Positions 24,694-34,108 of a DNA stretch of 64,000 bases are shown in pieces. This DNA comes from Sphingopyxis sp. GTDB lineage: Bacteria; Pseudomonadota; Alphaproteobacteria; Sphingomonadales; Sphingomonadaceae. Location of the stretch: NCBI RefSeq assembly GCF_016704835.1, contig NZ_JADIZJ010000001.1, positions 1,225,001 through 1,289,000 on the forward strand. Direction: 5' to 3'. Both the position numbers and the translations under genes were made by a program. Under the pieces are notes generated by a model. That model had not been told where the DNA came from, did not search any database, and was given only the letters and a program-made list of their open reading frames with translations. Position 1 is the stretch's first letter. Each line of letters begins with the position of its first letter.

Positions 24694-24816
24694 CGTTCGG
24701 GACCCCTTTGCGATAGGAAGCGAGCGAAGACCGGGAGGAGGGACAGGCCTTCGTTCGCCCGACAGGATGTAGATAGTTGCTGAGTTTGTGATAATGAGAG
24801 AAGATCGAACAAGTTA

Positions 24817-24833
24817 ATTCCTACAAACGGAAT
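24817..24833. promoter_or_regulatory. Candidate LysR-type operator
   Basis: ATTCC-TACAAAC-GGAAT is a perfect 5 bp-arm inverted repeat containing a T-N11-A core, the classical LysR-type site. It sits 4 nt before the lysR ATG, in the divergent region with the oxidase operon. Regulation of either gene is inferred. Confidence 0.5.
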
Positions 24834-24837
24834 AATC

Positions 24838-25728
24838 ATGGATCGCTTGCTCACCCTGGAAATGTTCGTCGCGGTCGCGAGCGAGGGCGGCTTCGCCGCG
24901 GCGGCGCGCAAGCTGGGTAGCTCGCCGCCCGCGGTAACGCGCGGGATCGCGGCGCTTGAGGCGCGGCTGGGGACGAGTCTGTTCCACCGTTCGACGCGCG
25001 CGGTCTCGCTCACCGATGCGGGGGCGGCGTTTCTGGAACAGGCGCGGCGCATCCTGGCCGACCTTGCGGGCGCCGAACGCGAGCTGCGCGGCGCCGAGGC
25101 CGAACCGCGCGGCCAGTTGCATCTGACCGCGCCCGTGATGTTCGGGCGGCTGCATGTGCTGCCGGTCGTCGGCGAGCTGATGGCGCAGTACCGCGAGCTG
25201 AGCATGCGGATGATGCTGATCGACCGCAACGTCCGGATCGTCGAGGAAGGGATCGACGTCGCGGTGCGGATCGGCCCGCTGGCCGATTCAAGTCTCAAGG
25301 CGGTCCGGATCGGCCGGGTGCGCCAAATGCTGGTCGCGAGCCCTGCCTATCTGTCACGGCGCGGTGCGCCGGCGAGCGCAGGCGACCTGGCGGGGCATGA
25401 TCTGATTGCTGCGATGGGACCGCGCGCGGCGAGCGAATGGCAGTTCGCGTCGGGCCGCTGGCGGATCGAGCCGCGGCCGCGGCTGGTGCTCAACACGGTG
25501 GACGGCATTTTGGCGGCGGCCGAGGCGGGACTGGGGATCGCCAATCTGCTGAGTTATCAGGTCGTCGAAGCGGTCGATGCGGGGCGGCTGATTTCCCTGC
25601 TCGCCGACGACCAGCCGCCCGCGCTGCCGGTGCATCTTCTGTTCGAACCGGCGCGCGCGGGGTTGCCCGCGGTGCGGATGTTTGTCGAGGCGATGAAGCA
25701 GCGCGCGCGGCTGGCCGGGCTGGGATGA
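24838..25728 (+). CDS. LysR-family transcriptional regulator
   Basis: A 296-residue regulator with an N-terminal helix-turn-helix (LTLEMFVAVASEGGFAAAAR, SSPPAVTRGIAALEARLGTS) and a C-terminal substrate-binding domain (GQLHLTAPVMFGRLHVLPVV, GIDVAVRIGPLADSSLKAVR). This is the canonical LysR architecture. It is divergent from the PNPOx-GST-tautomerase-transporter operon, so it probably controls that operon in response to a small electrophile or aromatic. The inducer is unknown. Confidence 0.95.
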   Translation: MDRLLTLEMFVAVASEGGFAAAARKLGSSPPAVTRGIAALEARLGTSLFHRSTRAVSLTDAGAAFLEQARRILADLAGAERELRGAEAEPRGQLHLTAPVMFGRLHVLPVVGELMAQYRELSMRMMLIDRNVRIVEEGIDVAVRIGPLADSSLKAVRIGRVRQMLVASPAYLSRRGAPASAGDLAGHDLIAAMGPRAASEWQFASGRWRIEPRPRLVLNTVDGILAAAEAGLGIANLLSYQVVEAVDAGRLISLLADDQPPALPVHLLFEPARAGLPAVRMFVEAMKQRARLAGLG

Positions 25729-25781
25729 CGAAAATATAAAGGGGTGACGGTCAGGTTAGATGCGCCGCCGACCGCACCCGC

Positions 25782-26807
25782 TCAAAACTGGTACGCCAGC
25801 CCGCCGCCGAGCAGCCATTGGTCGGCACTGCCTACTTGTGACACAAGCGGTGAATCAGCGAAGCGCGGCAGGAGGCGACCATATTGGGCGCCGCCGATCA
25901 GCACAAAGCCTTTGCGAAGATCGCCCGACAGGCCGTATGCGCCCGCGACGCCAATCGAATATTTACCCGCGCCCGCCTTTGTGCCTGCGCCGGTGTAGAC
26001 CGGCAGGCCGCTTGCGGCGCTGCCAACGGGGTCGATGTCGTAATAATAGCGGCCAAAGCCTTTGCCATAGAAATTGACCGACGCCGATACGCCGATGAAG
26101 GCACGTTTCGAGAGCGGGCTGCCGTAATCGATCGTCGGCGACGCCGCCCAGCTGCCGTGGCCTCCCGACACGTCTTTTAGCGCTACGACGCGAAAGCCGA
26201 TCTGATCATACTCACTGGTGAACACGCCGCTGTGGGTGACGCCGGCGAAAATTCCCGCTTCGACTGCCAGCTTACGTTTTCCGAGTGCCTCGACTTGCGG
26301 ATCCTTGACGCTGCCGGTGCGGTCGGCGCGCAGGCTGATGATCGGGCCGAACTTGAAATCGGTTTTCTGGCCGCGGCGTTGCCGAATGAGATCGACCTGA
26401 AGATTGGTGCCGCGGGTCGAGAAAGAATAGCCGTCGTACCGGCCGCGAACATAAAAACCAGGCAGTAGTCGGCGCTCGTCCGAGCCGCTGTAATCGGGCG
26501 CGGTCAAAATCCCACCCGCCACCGAAATATAGTTGCGCGACCATTTGCGATCGCTGTCGCTATCGTCATCGCGCGCTGCAGGGAGAATGATATCATCATC
26601 GATATCGCCGGGTCCCTGGATATAGCCGGCCGTCTGGTCGTCACTTGGCGGCGGTGCGATTTGCCCCTGTTCGATCGGTACTGCGCGCGCCGTCGTCTCT
26701 TCGCCGGCTGCGGGCCGAACCGCAAAACCGACCATGATGAGCATGGCGACGCATGCGATTGGCCGCATCGGGCGAACAGAGCGGAGGAGCGGGGTCAAAG
26801 CGCGCAT
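25782..26807 (-). CDS. MipA/OmpV-family outer-membrane protein
   Basis: A 341-residue protein with an N-terminal signal sequence and a beta-barrel typical of the MipA/OmpV family. Features are ISVAGGILTAPDYSGSDERR, LLPGFYVRGRYDGYSFSTRG, FGPIISLRADRTGSVKD and the C-terminal LLGGGLAYQF, ending in Phe as outer-membrane barrels do. MipA homologues bind murein hydrolase complexes; others have porin-like roles. ATG at 26807 is preferred; ATG at 26768 is also possible. Confidence 0.88.
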   Translation of the reverse strand: MRALTPLLRSVRPMRPIACVAMLIMVGFAVRPAAGEETTARAVPIEQGQIAPPPSDDQTAGYIQGPGDIDDDIILPAARDDDSDSDRKWSRNYISVAGGILTAPDYSGSDERRLLPGFYVRGRYDGYSFSTRGTNLQVDLIRQRRGQKTDFKFGPIISLRADRTGSVKDPQVEALGKRKLAVEAGIFAGVTHSGVFTSEYDQIGFRVVALKDVSGGHGSWAASPTIDYGSPLSKRAFIGVSASVNFYGKGFGRYYYDIDPVGSAASGLPVYTGAGTKAGAGKYSIGVAGAYGLSGDLRKGFVLIGGAQYGRLLPRFADSPLVSQVGSADQWLLGGGLAYQF

Positions 26808-27010
26808 AATCGTCCTATATCTTGCCCCTCTTGCCGAGGCTGTAAGCGAAGGTCCAGATATTGCAAAGGCTTCGTCTTGCCCAAAGCTGGTTTTGGCCGC
26901 ATCGTGCTTTTCATGCATCACCGCCACCTTGCCGCTTGCCTATCGCGCAGCTTTGCCGTTGGTTCCTGGCATAGCGTTATCCTGTTTGTCCAACCCATGC
27001 TGTCGCCGGC

Positions 27011-27238
27011 ATGAACCGCATGCCGCGCTTGATCGGCTATGCGCTGATGGCGATTGCGGCGGCGCTCGCGCTGGCGCAGCGGCGCGGCGCGATCGACAGC
27101 GTCGGGCCGGTTCCAGTCGCTGCGCTCGCGCTGCTCGTCGGGATGATCGGGGTGATGCTAGTGTTCACCGACCTTATGGTGCGCGGGCTCTATGCGCAGA
27201 TCGGCGCCGCAAAACGCGACGAAGGCGACGAGGGCTAG
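27011..27238 (+). CDS. Small two-helix membrane protein
   Basis: A 75-residue protein starting MNRMPRLIGYALMAIAAALA with two membrane segments (about 7-24 and 34-55) and a charged tail (KRDEGDEG). It lies 46 nt before dxs and could share a transcript. Similar tiny proteins are seen near dxs in related genomes by my recollection; function unknown. Confidence 0.6.
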   Translation: MNRMPRLIGYALMAIAAALALAQRRGAIDSVGPVPVAALALLVGMIGVMLVFTDLMVRGLYAQIGAAKRDEGDEG

Positions 27239-27284
27239 CCCCTTTTCGTTCGACAGTATCGGTGGTTACCATTATGACCGTGCG

Positions 27285-29212
27285 ATGACCGATCGTCCGT
27301 CAACGCCGCTGCTCGACACGGTGGATGTCCCCGCCGACCTCCGCAAGCTGAAGCCCGAAGACCTCCGCCAGTTCGCCGACGAGCTGCGCGCCGAGATGAT
27401 TTCGGCGGTCGGCACCACCGGCGGCCACTTGGGGTCCGGGCTGGGCGTTGTCGAGCTGACCACCGCGCTCCACTATGTGTTCGACACCCCGCGCGACAAA
27501 ATCGTGTGGGACGTCGGGCATCAATGTTATCCGCACAAGATCGTCACCGGGCGTCGCGACCGCATCCGGACGCTGCGCACCGGCGGCGGCCTGTCGGGCT
27601 TCACCAAGCGCAGCGAAAGCGAGTATGATCCGTTCGGCGCCGCGCACAGCTCGACCTCGATCAGCGCGGCGCTGGGCTTTGCCATCGCCAACAAGCTGAA
27701 GGATCAGCCCGGCCGCGCGATCGCGGTGATCGGCGACGGGTCGATGTCGGCGGGCATGGCCTATGAGGCGATGAACAACGCCGGCGCGCGGGATGCCGGC
27801 TGATCGTCATCCTCAACGACAACGACATGTCGATCGCGCCGCCGGTTGGCGGGCTGTCGGCGTATCTTGCCAAGCTGGTGTCGTCGCGGCCGTTCCTCGA
27901 ACTGCGCGAAATCGCCCGGCGTTTTGCGCGCAAATTGCCCGAGCCGCTCCATAAGGCAGCGAAAAAGATGGACGAATATGCGCGCGGCATGGCGATGGGC
28001 GGGACGCTGTTCGAAGAACTCGGCTTTTATTATGTCGGGCCGATCGACGGGCATAATCTCGACCATCTGATCCCGATCCTCGAGAATGTCCGCGACAGCG
28101 ACCATGGCCCGGTGTTGATCCACGCGGTGACGATGAAGGGCAAGGGCTACGCCCCCGCCGAGGCCGCCGCCGACAAATATCACGGCGTCCAGAAATTCGA
28201 CGTCATTACCGGCGAGCAGGCGAAAGCGCCGCCGGGACCGCCGCAGTATCAGAATGTGTTCGGCGAGACGCTGGCGAAGCTCGCCGATACCGATCCGCTC
28301 ATTGTCGCGATTACCGCGGCGATGCCGTCGGGGACCGGGGTCGACAAATTCGCGAAAGCGCATCCGACGCGCAGCTTTGACGTCGGCATCGCCGAACAGC
28401 ATGCGGTGACCTTTGCAGCGGGGCTCGCGGCGCAGGGGATGCGGCCGTTCTGCGCAATCTATTCGACCTTCCTGCAGCGCGCTTACGACCAGGTCGTCCA
28501 TGATGTGGCGATCCAGAATCTGCCGGTGCGCTTCGCAATCGACCGTGCGGGGCTGGTGGGCGCCGACGGCTCGACGCATGCGGGCTCGTTCGACGTCACT
28601 TATCTGGCGACGCTGCCCAACATGGTGGTGATGGCGGCGGCCGACGAGGCCGAGCTGGTCCATATGACCTATACCGCCGCCGAATATGACGCGGGGCCGA
28701 TCGCCTTCCGCTATCCGCGCGGCAACGGCACTGGGGTGGCGCTGCCCGAGGTTCCGGTGAAGCTGGAGATCGGCAAGGGGCGCGTCGTGCGCAGCGGCAA
28801 GACGGTCGCGATTTTCTCGCTCGGGACGCGGCTTGCCGAGGCGCTGAAAGCTGCCGACACGCTGGAGGCGCGGGGGCTGTCGACGAGTGTCATCGACCTG
28901 CGCTTCGCCAAGCCGCTCGACGAAGAGCTGATCCGCAAGACACTCGCGAACCACGAAGTGTGCGTGACGGTCGAGGAAGGCAGCGTCGGCGGGCTCGGCG
29001 CGCATGTGCTGACGCTCGCCAGCGACGAAGGGCTGATCGACGCCGGGCTGAAGCTGCGCACGCTCCGCCTGCCCGATGTGTTCCAGGATCAGGACAAGCC
29101 CGAACTGCAATATGACGCCGCGGGACTGAACGCGCCGCAGATCGTCGATTGCGTGCTCAAAGCGCTGCGCCACAACAGCGCGGGGGTCGAGGAAGCGGGC
29201 GCGCGGGCTTAG
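27285..29212 (+). pseudogene. dxs: 1-deoxy-D-xylulose-5-phosphate synthase with an apparent frameshift
   Basis: DXS makes the first intermediate of the MEP isoprenoid pathway from pyruvate and glyceraldehyde 3-phosphate, using thiamine diphosphate. The first frame runs from ATG 27285 through GDGSMSAGMAYEAMNNAGAR to a TGA at 27801-27803. The next frame continues at once with LNDNDMSIAPPVGGLSAYLA and the remaining C-terminal domains to 29212. Inserting one C in GCCGGC (about 27795-27799) restores LIVILNDNDMS. As this gene is normally essential, a sequencing error or a second dxs copy is likely. Confidence 0.85.
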
Positions 29213-29239
29213 TCGGGATCGCAGGCAGCGGGGGCGCCA

Positions 29240-29908
29240 ATGGATTTCCTGAAACTCATCCAGTCGCTCGACGAGCTGCTCTATGAGATCATGTCGTGGC
29301 TGGTCTTTTATCCGGTCACCTTGTGGCGCGCGCTCACCAAGCCGCTCAAGATGATGGATTATTCGGAGGCCGAGCTCGGCGATCCGGCTGAGCAGCAATA
29401 TAGCGACACGCTGTCACCGCCGTTGTTCCTGTTGCTGACCGTCGCGTTGACGCATGCCGTCGAACTGTCACTGGTCGGTCAGGATCAGCTTGTTACCGAC
29501 CGAACCGGGCTGAGCGTGTTCATCAGCGACGACAGCAGCCTGATCCTTATCCGCGTTGCCTTTTTCAGCATTTTTCCGCTGATCATGGCGGCGCGGATGG
29601 TGCGGGCGCGGCATGTGAAGCTTGACCGCGGACCGCTCAAGCCGCCCTTTTACAGCCAATGCTATGTCACCGCGCCGTTCGCGATGATAATCAGCGCTGC
29701 GTCGATCCTGATGCGGATGGGACGCATCGAGTGGGAGGTGGCGGGGCTGGCGCTGCTCGTATTTGCGCTGTTGTGGTTCGGCACGTTGCAGATCTTGTGG
29801 TTCGCGCACCATTTGCGGACGGGATACTGGCGCGCCGCGGGGCATGCCTCGCGCGCGATGGTCGAGGCGCTGGTGCTATTCACGGTGGTGTCACAGATTT
29901 TCCGCTGA
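29240..29908 (+). CDS. Integral membrane protein, permease-like
   Basis: A 222-residue protein starting MDFLKLIQSLDELLYEIMSW with about five membrane segments. Conserved parts are FYPVTLWRALTKPLKMMDYS and LDRGPLKPPFYSQCYVTAPF. It resembles uncharacterised Yip1/permease-like proteins in sphingomonads. It lies 28 nt after dxs, so co-transcription is likely. A bidirectional terminator follows. Confidence 0.75.
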   Translation: MDFLKLIQSLDELLYEIMSWLVFYPVTLWRALTKPLKMMDYSEAELGDPAEQQYSDTLSPPLFLLLTVALTHAVELSLVGQDQLVTDRTGLSVFISDDSSLILIRVAFFSIFPLIMAARMVRARHVKLDRGPLKPPFYSQCYVTAPFAMIISAASILMRMGRIEWEVAGLALLVFALLWFGTLQILWFAHHLRTGYWRAAGHASRAMVEALVLFTVVSQIFR

Positions 29909-29917
29909 CCGCACCCA

Positions 29918-29950
29918 AGAAAACGGCCCGGAAAGCCCGAGCCGTTTTTC
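29918..29950. terminator. Bidirectional terminator
   Basis: AAAACGGC (29920-29927) pairs with GCCGTTTT across a 13 nt loop. A T run follows on the plus strand, and an A run before it would read as T on the minus strand. It separates the convergent membrane-protein and DUF3035 genes. Confidence 0.85.
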
Positions 29951-29968
29951 GTCGAACTTGCAGAGTGA

Positions 29969-30388
29969 TCAGGCGCCAGGAATCGCCGCCTGTGCGTCGC
30001 GACCGTCACCTTCGGGGGCGGCGAGGATGTCGCGGACGACCAGACCCTTGTCAACGACCTGGGTGTCGGGGCTGCCGACCTGGCTGCGGATGCCTGGGTC
30101 GGCGCGGGCGCCGTCGGCGCTGCTGATCACCGCAGCTTCGTTGGGACTGCGGGCCGAGGGGCCGCCGAACAGCGCGCGCAGAGTCTGTTCCGCTGTCGAT
30201 TCGCCGCCGGGGCGCGCGGTGCCGGGGGCGGGCGGGGTCAGCGAAAAGTCGGGCGGCACCACGAGCGGCGCCTGACGCGACACGGCAAATTCATCGGGAC
30301 GGTCGCGGCTGAACAGACTGTTCGACCCGCAGGCCGACAGGGTGGTCGCGAAAATCGAGGCGGCCAGGATGGCGGTGGTCCGGTTCAC
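29969..30388 (-). CDS. DUF3035 lipoprotein
   Basis: A 139-residue lipoprotein with signal peptide and lipobox LSAC (about residues 17-20). The segment FAVSRQAPLVVPPDFSLTPP is the DUF3035 signature, and LFGGPSARSPNEAAV follows. It lies 41 nt downstream of lspA, which encodes the lipoprotein signal peptidase, and is probably co-transcribed with it and ileS. LspA should process this protein. Function unknown, although homologues are often near outer-membrane biogenesis genes. Confidence 0.85.
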   Translation of the reverse strand: MNRTTAILAASIFATTLSACGSNSLFSRDRPDEFAVSRQAPLVVPPDFSLTPPAPGTARPGGESTAEQTLRALFGGPSARSPNEAAVISSADGARADPGIRSQVGSPDTQVVDKGLVVRDILAAPEGDGRDAQAAIPGA

Positions 30389-30429
30389 TTGAATATTCTC
30401 CTATGCGCCCCGTTAATCGGCGCCCCCGT

Positions 30430-30951
30430 TTATTTGGCTGACGGCTTACCGTCCGTGCTGGCCGCCTTTTCGCCGAAGAGCAGCGCGCGCGCAACCAGCA
30501 AAAGCACACCGATCGAGATGCACGCATCGGCGACGTTAAAGATCATGAAAGGGCGAAAATCGCCGAAATGCAGATCGGCGAAATCGACCACATAGCCATA
30601 GCGGACCCGGTCGACGATATTGCCGAGCGCGCCGCCGAGGATCATCGCGAGCGCAATGACGTCGCCCTTTGCCTGTTCGCGCGTCATCCAGATGCCGACC
30701 GCGCCCGCGACGAGTGCGGTGACCGCCACGAGCGTCCAGCGCGTCGTGTCGGTGCAGCTGGCGAACATCGACAGCGAAATGCCGCAATTTTCGGCCCAGG
30801 TGAGGTTGAAGATGTCGACGATCTCGATCACGCGCTTCGCTTCCAGCGACAGCGGGGTGATGATGACCCATTTGGTGACCTGATCGAACAGGAAGGCGAA
30901 GGCCGCGATCAACAGGCCGAAACGCAGGTACGGCGAACGAGAGCTTGTCAT
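30430..30951 (-). CDS. lspA: Lipoprotein signal peptidase (signal peptidase II)
   Basis: LspA cleaves the signal peptide of diacylglyceryl-modified prolipoproteins. The 173-residue membrane protein has FDQVTKWVI, the GGALGNIVDRVRYGYVVDF motif with one catalytic Asp, and FNVADACISIGV with the other. ATG at 30951 overlaps the ileS stop (ATGA), showing coupling with ileS, a classical arrangement. Length and four hydrophobic helices are normal. Confidence 0.95.
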   Translation of the reverse strand: MTSSRSPYLRFGLLIAAFAFLFDQVTKWVIITPLSLEAKRVIEIVDIFNLTWAENCGISLSMFASCTDTTRWTLVAVTALVAGAVGIWMTREQAKGDVIALAMILGGALGNIVDRVRYGYVVDFADLHFGDFRPFMIFNVADACISIGVLLLVARALLFGEKAASTDGKPSAK

Positions 30952-33914
30952 GCCGCGTCCAATACCGTCTCGCAGCGATTGCACAAGCTGCCGTCCTCGG
31001 TCACTTCGGGGAGGTGGCGCCAGCAGCGGCCGCATTTGTGGTCGGTGGTCGGGGCGATCGTGATACCGTCATGACCAGGAACCAGATGCACGGTCCCTGA
31101 AATGAAAGCCTCCGCAAGATGATTGCGGTCCAAATCTTGAAGAATTGCGTTGAGATCGTTCATCGTGATTTCGGCTTCAAGGCTTGACCGAACCTGCTTT
31201 TCCCGGCGCAGCGGTTCAATCGCTTCCGTCACTTGCGCACGCAGAGCGCGGAGTTCCGTGTTGCGGATCACAAGTGCCTTGTCGCGCTCGAATGCCGGAA
31301 GCTCCGGCCACTCCAGCAGATGCACGCTTCCGGCTTCGGGATAACGCGTCCGCCACACCTCTTCACTGGTGAACACCAGTACCGGCGCCGCATAGCGCAC
31401 CAGCGCGTGAAACAGTGTGTCGAGGACGGTCCGATAGGCGGCGCGCTCTGCGGTCTGCTTGCCAGTCGCGAGATTGACGTCGCAGTACAGCCGATCCTTG
31501 CGGATGTCGAAATAGAAGGCCGACAGATCCTCGTTGCAGAAATCGGCGAGCAGGCGCGTGTAAGTGTTGAAGTCGAAGTCATCGACCGCCTGATGCATCT
31601 TCGCGTCGAGGTCGGCGAGCAGCGAGAGCATATAGCGTTCGAGCTCGGGCATCGCCGAGACGTCGGAGATGCGTTGCTCCTCGGTGAAGCCGTCGAGCGC
31701 GCCGAGCAGATAGCGGAAGGTGTTGCGCAGCTTGCGATACTGGTCGGCGACACCTTTCAGGATTTCGTCGCCGATGCGGTGATCCTCGGTGAAATCGACG
31801 CTCAGCGCCCACAGGCGGATGATGTCGGCGCCGTTGGTTTCCATCACCTTGACGGGATCGGTCGTGTTGCCGACCGACTTCGACTGTTTGAGACCCTTCG
31901 AGTCCATCGTGAAGCCGTGGGTCAGCACCGCCTTGTATGGCGCCTGTCCGCGCGTGCCGCAGCTTTCGAGCAGGCTCGACTGGAACCAGCCGCGATGCTG
32001 GTCGCTGCCTTCGAGATATAGGTCGGCACTGTGGGTGCCGCCGTCGTGGCGGACGAGCGCGGGCCAGCGTCCGCTTTCGAGGACGAAGGCGTGGGTGCAG
32101 CCCGAATCGAACCAGACGTCGAGGATGTCGACGATGCGTTCGTAATCGGCAGCGTCATACGCGTCGCCGAGATACTCCTGCGCGCGCGTGTCGCTCCACG
32201 CATCGACGCCGGCCGCCTTCACCGCCGCGACGATGCGGTCGTTGACTTGCGGGTCGTTGAGGTACTGGCCGGTCTTGCGGTCGACGAACAAGGTGATCGG
32301 CACGCCCCACGCGCGCTGGCGGCTCAGCACCCAGTCGGGGCGGTCCTTGACCATCGACCCGATGCGGTTGCGTCCTTTTTCGGGCACGAAGCGCGTGCGG
32401 TCGATCGCGTGCATTGCGGCCTGCCGCAGCGTCGGCGCGGCGCAGAGATCCTCCTCGGCCGGGTTGATCGCGCCGCCTTCGCTTTCCCAGCGCTGCTCGC
32501 GCGGCGCCTTGGGCTCGATATGCGTCATCACCCGGTCCATCGGCACGAACCATTGCGGGGTGCAGCGATAGATGACCTTTGCCTTCGAGCGCCAGCTGTG
32601 CGGATAGCTGTGCTTGTAATCGGCCGAGCCGGCGAGGAGGCCGCCGGCGTCGCGCAGGTCGGTGCAGATCGGGCCGTCGGGTGCGTTGAATTTCGGGTTG
32701 ATGACAGAGCCCTGACCGCCGAGCCAGCCCCAGTCTTCGCGATATTTGCCATCGCCCTCGACCGCGAACACGGGGTCGATGCCGTTCGCCTTGCACAGGT
32801 CGAAATCGTCCTCGCCATGATCGGGCGACATATGGACGAGCCCCGTGCCGCTGTCGGTGGTGACGAAATCGCCCGCGAGGAAGGGGCGCGGGCGGGCGAA
32901 GAAACCGCCGAGTGCGTGCATCGGGTGACGAGCGATGGTGCCGGCGAGGTCGGAGCCTTTGAAGCTGAGGCTACTGGCGTAATTCAGTTGTGCCACAGCG
33001 TCGTCGAGTGCCGGGGCGTCACCTGTTGCGCGAAACGACAAGCCAGTCCGCTGCAAGAAGCTTTCAACCAGATCGAAGGCTACCAGATAATCTCGGCCAT
33101 CATCTGCTTTGACCAGATAATACTCGATCTCCGGGCCATAGGCCAAAGCCTGGTTGACCGGGATCGTCCAAGGCGTCGTCGTCCAGATCACCGCATGCGC
33201 GCCGACCAGTTCGGCGATCGGGCTCTCGACGATCTCGAAAGTGACATCGATCTGGGTCGAGACGATATCCTCATATTCGATCTCGGCTTCGGCGAGCGCG
33301 GTCTTTTCGACCGGCGACCACATCACCGGCTTGGCGCCGCGATAGAGCATGTCGTTCGCGGCGAATTTGAGCAGCTCGCGGACGATGGTGGCCTCGGCCT
33401 CATAATCCATCGTCAGATACGGGTGGTCCCAGTCGCCGCCGATGCCAAGGCGCTTCAATTGCTCGCGCTGGGTGTCGACCCAATGCTGCGCATAGGCGCG
33501 ACATTCGGCGCGGAATTCCTCGACCGGCACCTCGTCCTTGTTCAGCTTTTTCTTGCGATATTGCTCCTCGACCTTCCACTCGATCGGCAGGCCGTGGCAG
33601 TCCCAGCCGGGGACGTAAGGCGCGTCCATGCCCTTCAGCGTCTGGGTGCGGACGACCATGTCCTTCAGGATATGGTTGAGCGCATGGCCGATGTGCATGT
33701 CGCCATTGGCATAGGGCGGGCCGTCGTGGAGGATGAACTGGTCGCGGCCGGCACGCGCGGCGCGAATCTGCCCCTCCAGATTGCCCTCGAGCCATTTCGC
33801 CAGAATCAGCGGCTCCTTCTGCGGCAGGCCGGCCTTCATCGGGAAGTCGGTCTTGGGCAGGAAGACGGTGTCGCGATAATCGCGTTGCTCGGCGGCGGGC
33901 GTGCTCTCGGTCAT
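30948..33914 (-). CDS. ileS: Isoleucyl-tRNA synthetase
   Basis: A 988-residue class I aminoacyl-tRNA synthetase that charges tRNA-Ile. It has the HIGH motif (GDMHIGHALNHILKD), an editing domain, a KMSKS-type loop read here as GLKQSKSVGN (Met replaced by Gln), and a C-terminal zinc-binding segment (CGRCWRHLPEV and CNRC). ATG at 33914 (MTESTPAAEQ) is chosen; upstream codons to 33950 are non-family. The operon continues with lspA and the DUF3035 lipoprotein. Confidence 0.97.
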   Translation of the reverse strand: MTESTPAAEQRDYRDTVFLPKTDFPMKAGLPQKEPLILAKWLEGNLEGQIRAARAGRDQFILHDGPPYANGDMHIGHALNHILKDMVVRTQTLKGMDAPYVPGWDCHGLPIEWKVEEQYRKKKLNKDEVPVEEFRAECRAYAQHWVDTQREQLKRLGIGGDWDHPYLTMDYEAEATIVRELLKFAANDMLYRGAKPVMWSPVEKTALAEAEIEYEDIVSTQIDVTFEIVESPIAELVGAHAVIWTTTPWTIPVNQALAYGPEIEYYLVKADDGRDYLVAFDLVESFLQRTGLSFRATGDAPALDDAVAQLNYASSLSFKGSDLAGTIARHPMHALGGFFARPRPFLAGDFVTTDSGTGLVHMSPDHGEDDFDLCKANGIDPVFAVEGDGKYREDWGWLGGQGSVINPKFNAPDGPICTDLRDAGGLLAGSADYKHSYPHSWRSKAKVIYRCTPQWFVPMDRVMTHIEPKAPREQRWESEGGAINPAEEDLCAAPTLRQAAMHAIDRTRFVPEKGRNRIGSMVKDRPDWVLSRQRAWGVPITLFVDRKTGQYLNDPQVNDRIVAAVKAAGVDAWSDTRAQEYLGDAYDAADYERIVDILDVWFDSGCTHAFVLESGRWPALVRHDGGTHSADLYLEGSDQHRGWFQSSLLESCGTRGQAPYKAVLTHGFTMDSKGLKQSKSVGNTTDPVKVMETNGADIIRLWALSVDFTEDHRIGDEILKGVADQYRKLRNTFRYLLGALDGFTEEQRISDVSAMPELERYMLSLLADLDAKMHQAVDDFDFNTYTRLLADFCNEDLSAFYFDIRKDRLYCDVNLATGKQTAERAAYRTVLDTLFHALVRYAAPVLVFTSEEVWRTRYPEAGSVHLLEWPELPAFERDKALVIRNTELRALRAQVTEAIEPLRREKQVRSSLEAEITMNDLNAILQDLDRNHLAEAFISGTVHLVPGHDGITIAPTTDHKCGRCWRHLPEVTEDGSLCNRCETVLDAA

Positions 33915-33950
33915 GGGGGCGGCGCTTAGCGCAGATTTGCGTGGGAGCAA

Positions 33951-34106
33951 ACCTCTCTCCCTCTCCCTTCAAGGGAGAGGGCAGCGAGACTTGCCAGCTT
34001 GCTGCCTTAGTCGCAGCGGGTGAGGGGGGTGCTGTCGGAGGAGGAACCTCCCCGGGGGGCAGCAAGCTGCCAAGGCTGCGCAACCCTCTCCCACAAGGGG
34101 AGAGGG
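33951..34106. repeat. Composite hairpin repeat (about 155 nt), family C
   Basis: The element has a hairpin at each end: CCCTCTCCC-TTCAA-GGGAGAGGG (33959-33981) and CCCTCTCCC-ACAAG-GGGAGAGGG (34084-34106). Between them TTGCCAGCTTGCTGCC and GGCAGCAAGCTGCCAA are inverted copies, so the whole unit folds on itself. It fills the gap between the ileS start and the GDPD gene end. This is MITE-like or REP-like by structure; there is no transposase. Confidence 0.7.
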
Positions 34107-34108
34107 AT

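Noticed and set aside
27761..29398. 545-residue minus-strand open frame
   Set aside because: It is antisense to dxs and the following membrane protein gene, with no family features. The sense frame has the DXS domains.
32031..33929. 632-residue plus-strand open frame
   Set aside because: It is antisense to ileS, whose minus-strand frame carries all class I synthetase motifs. High GC keeps the reverse frame free of stops.
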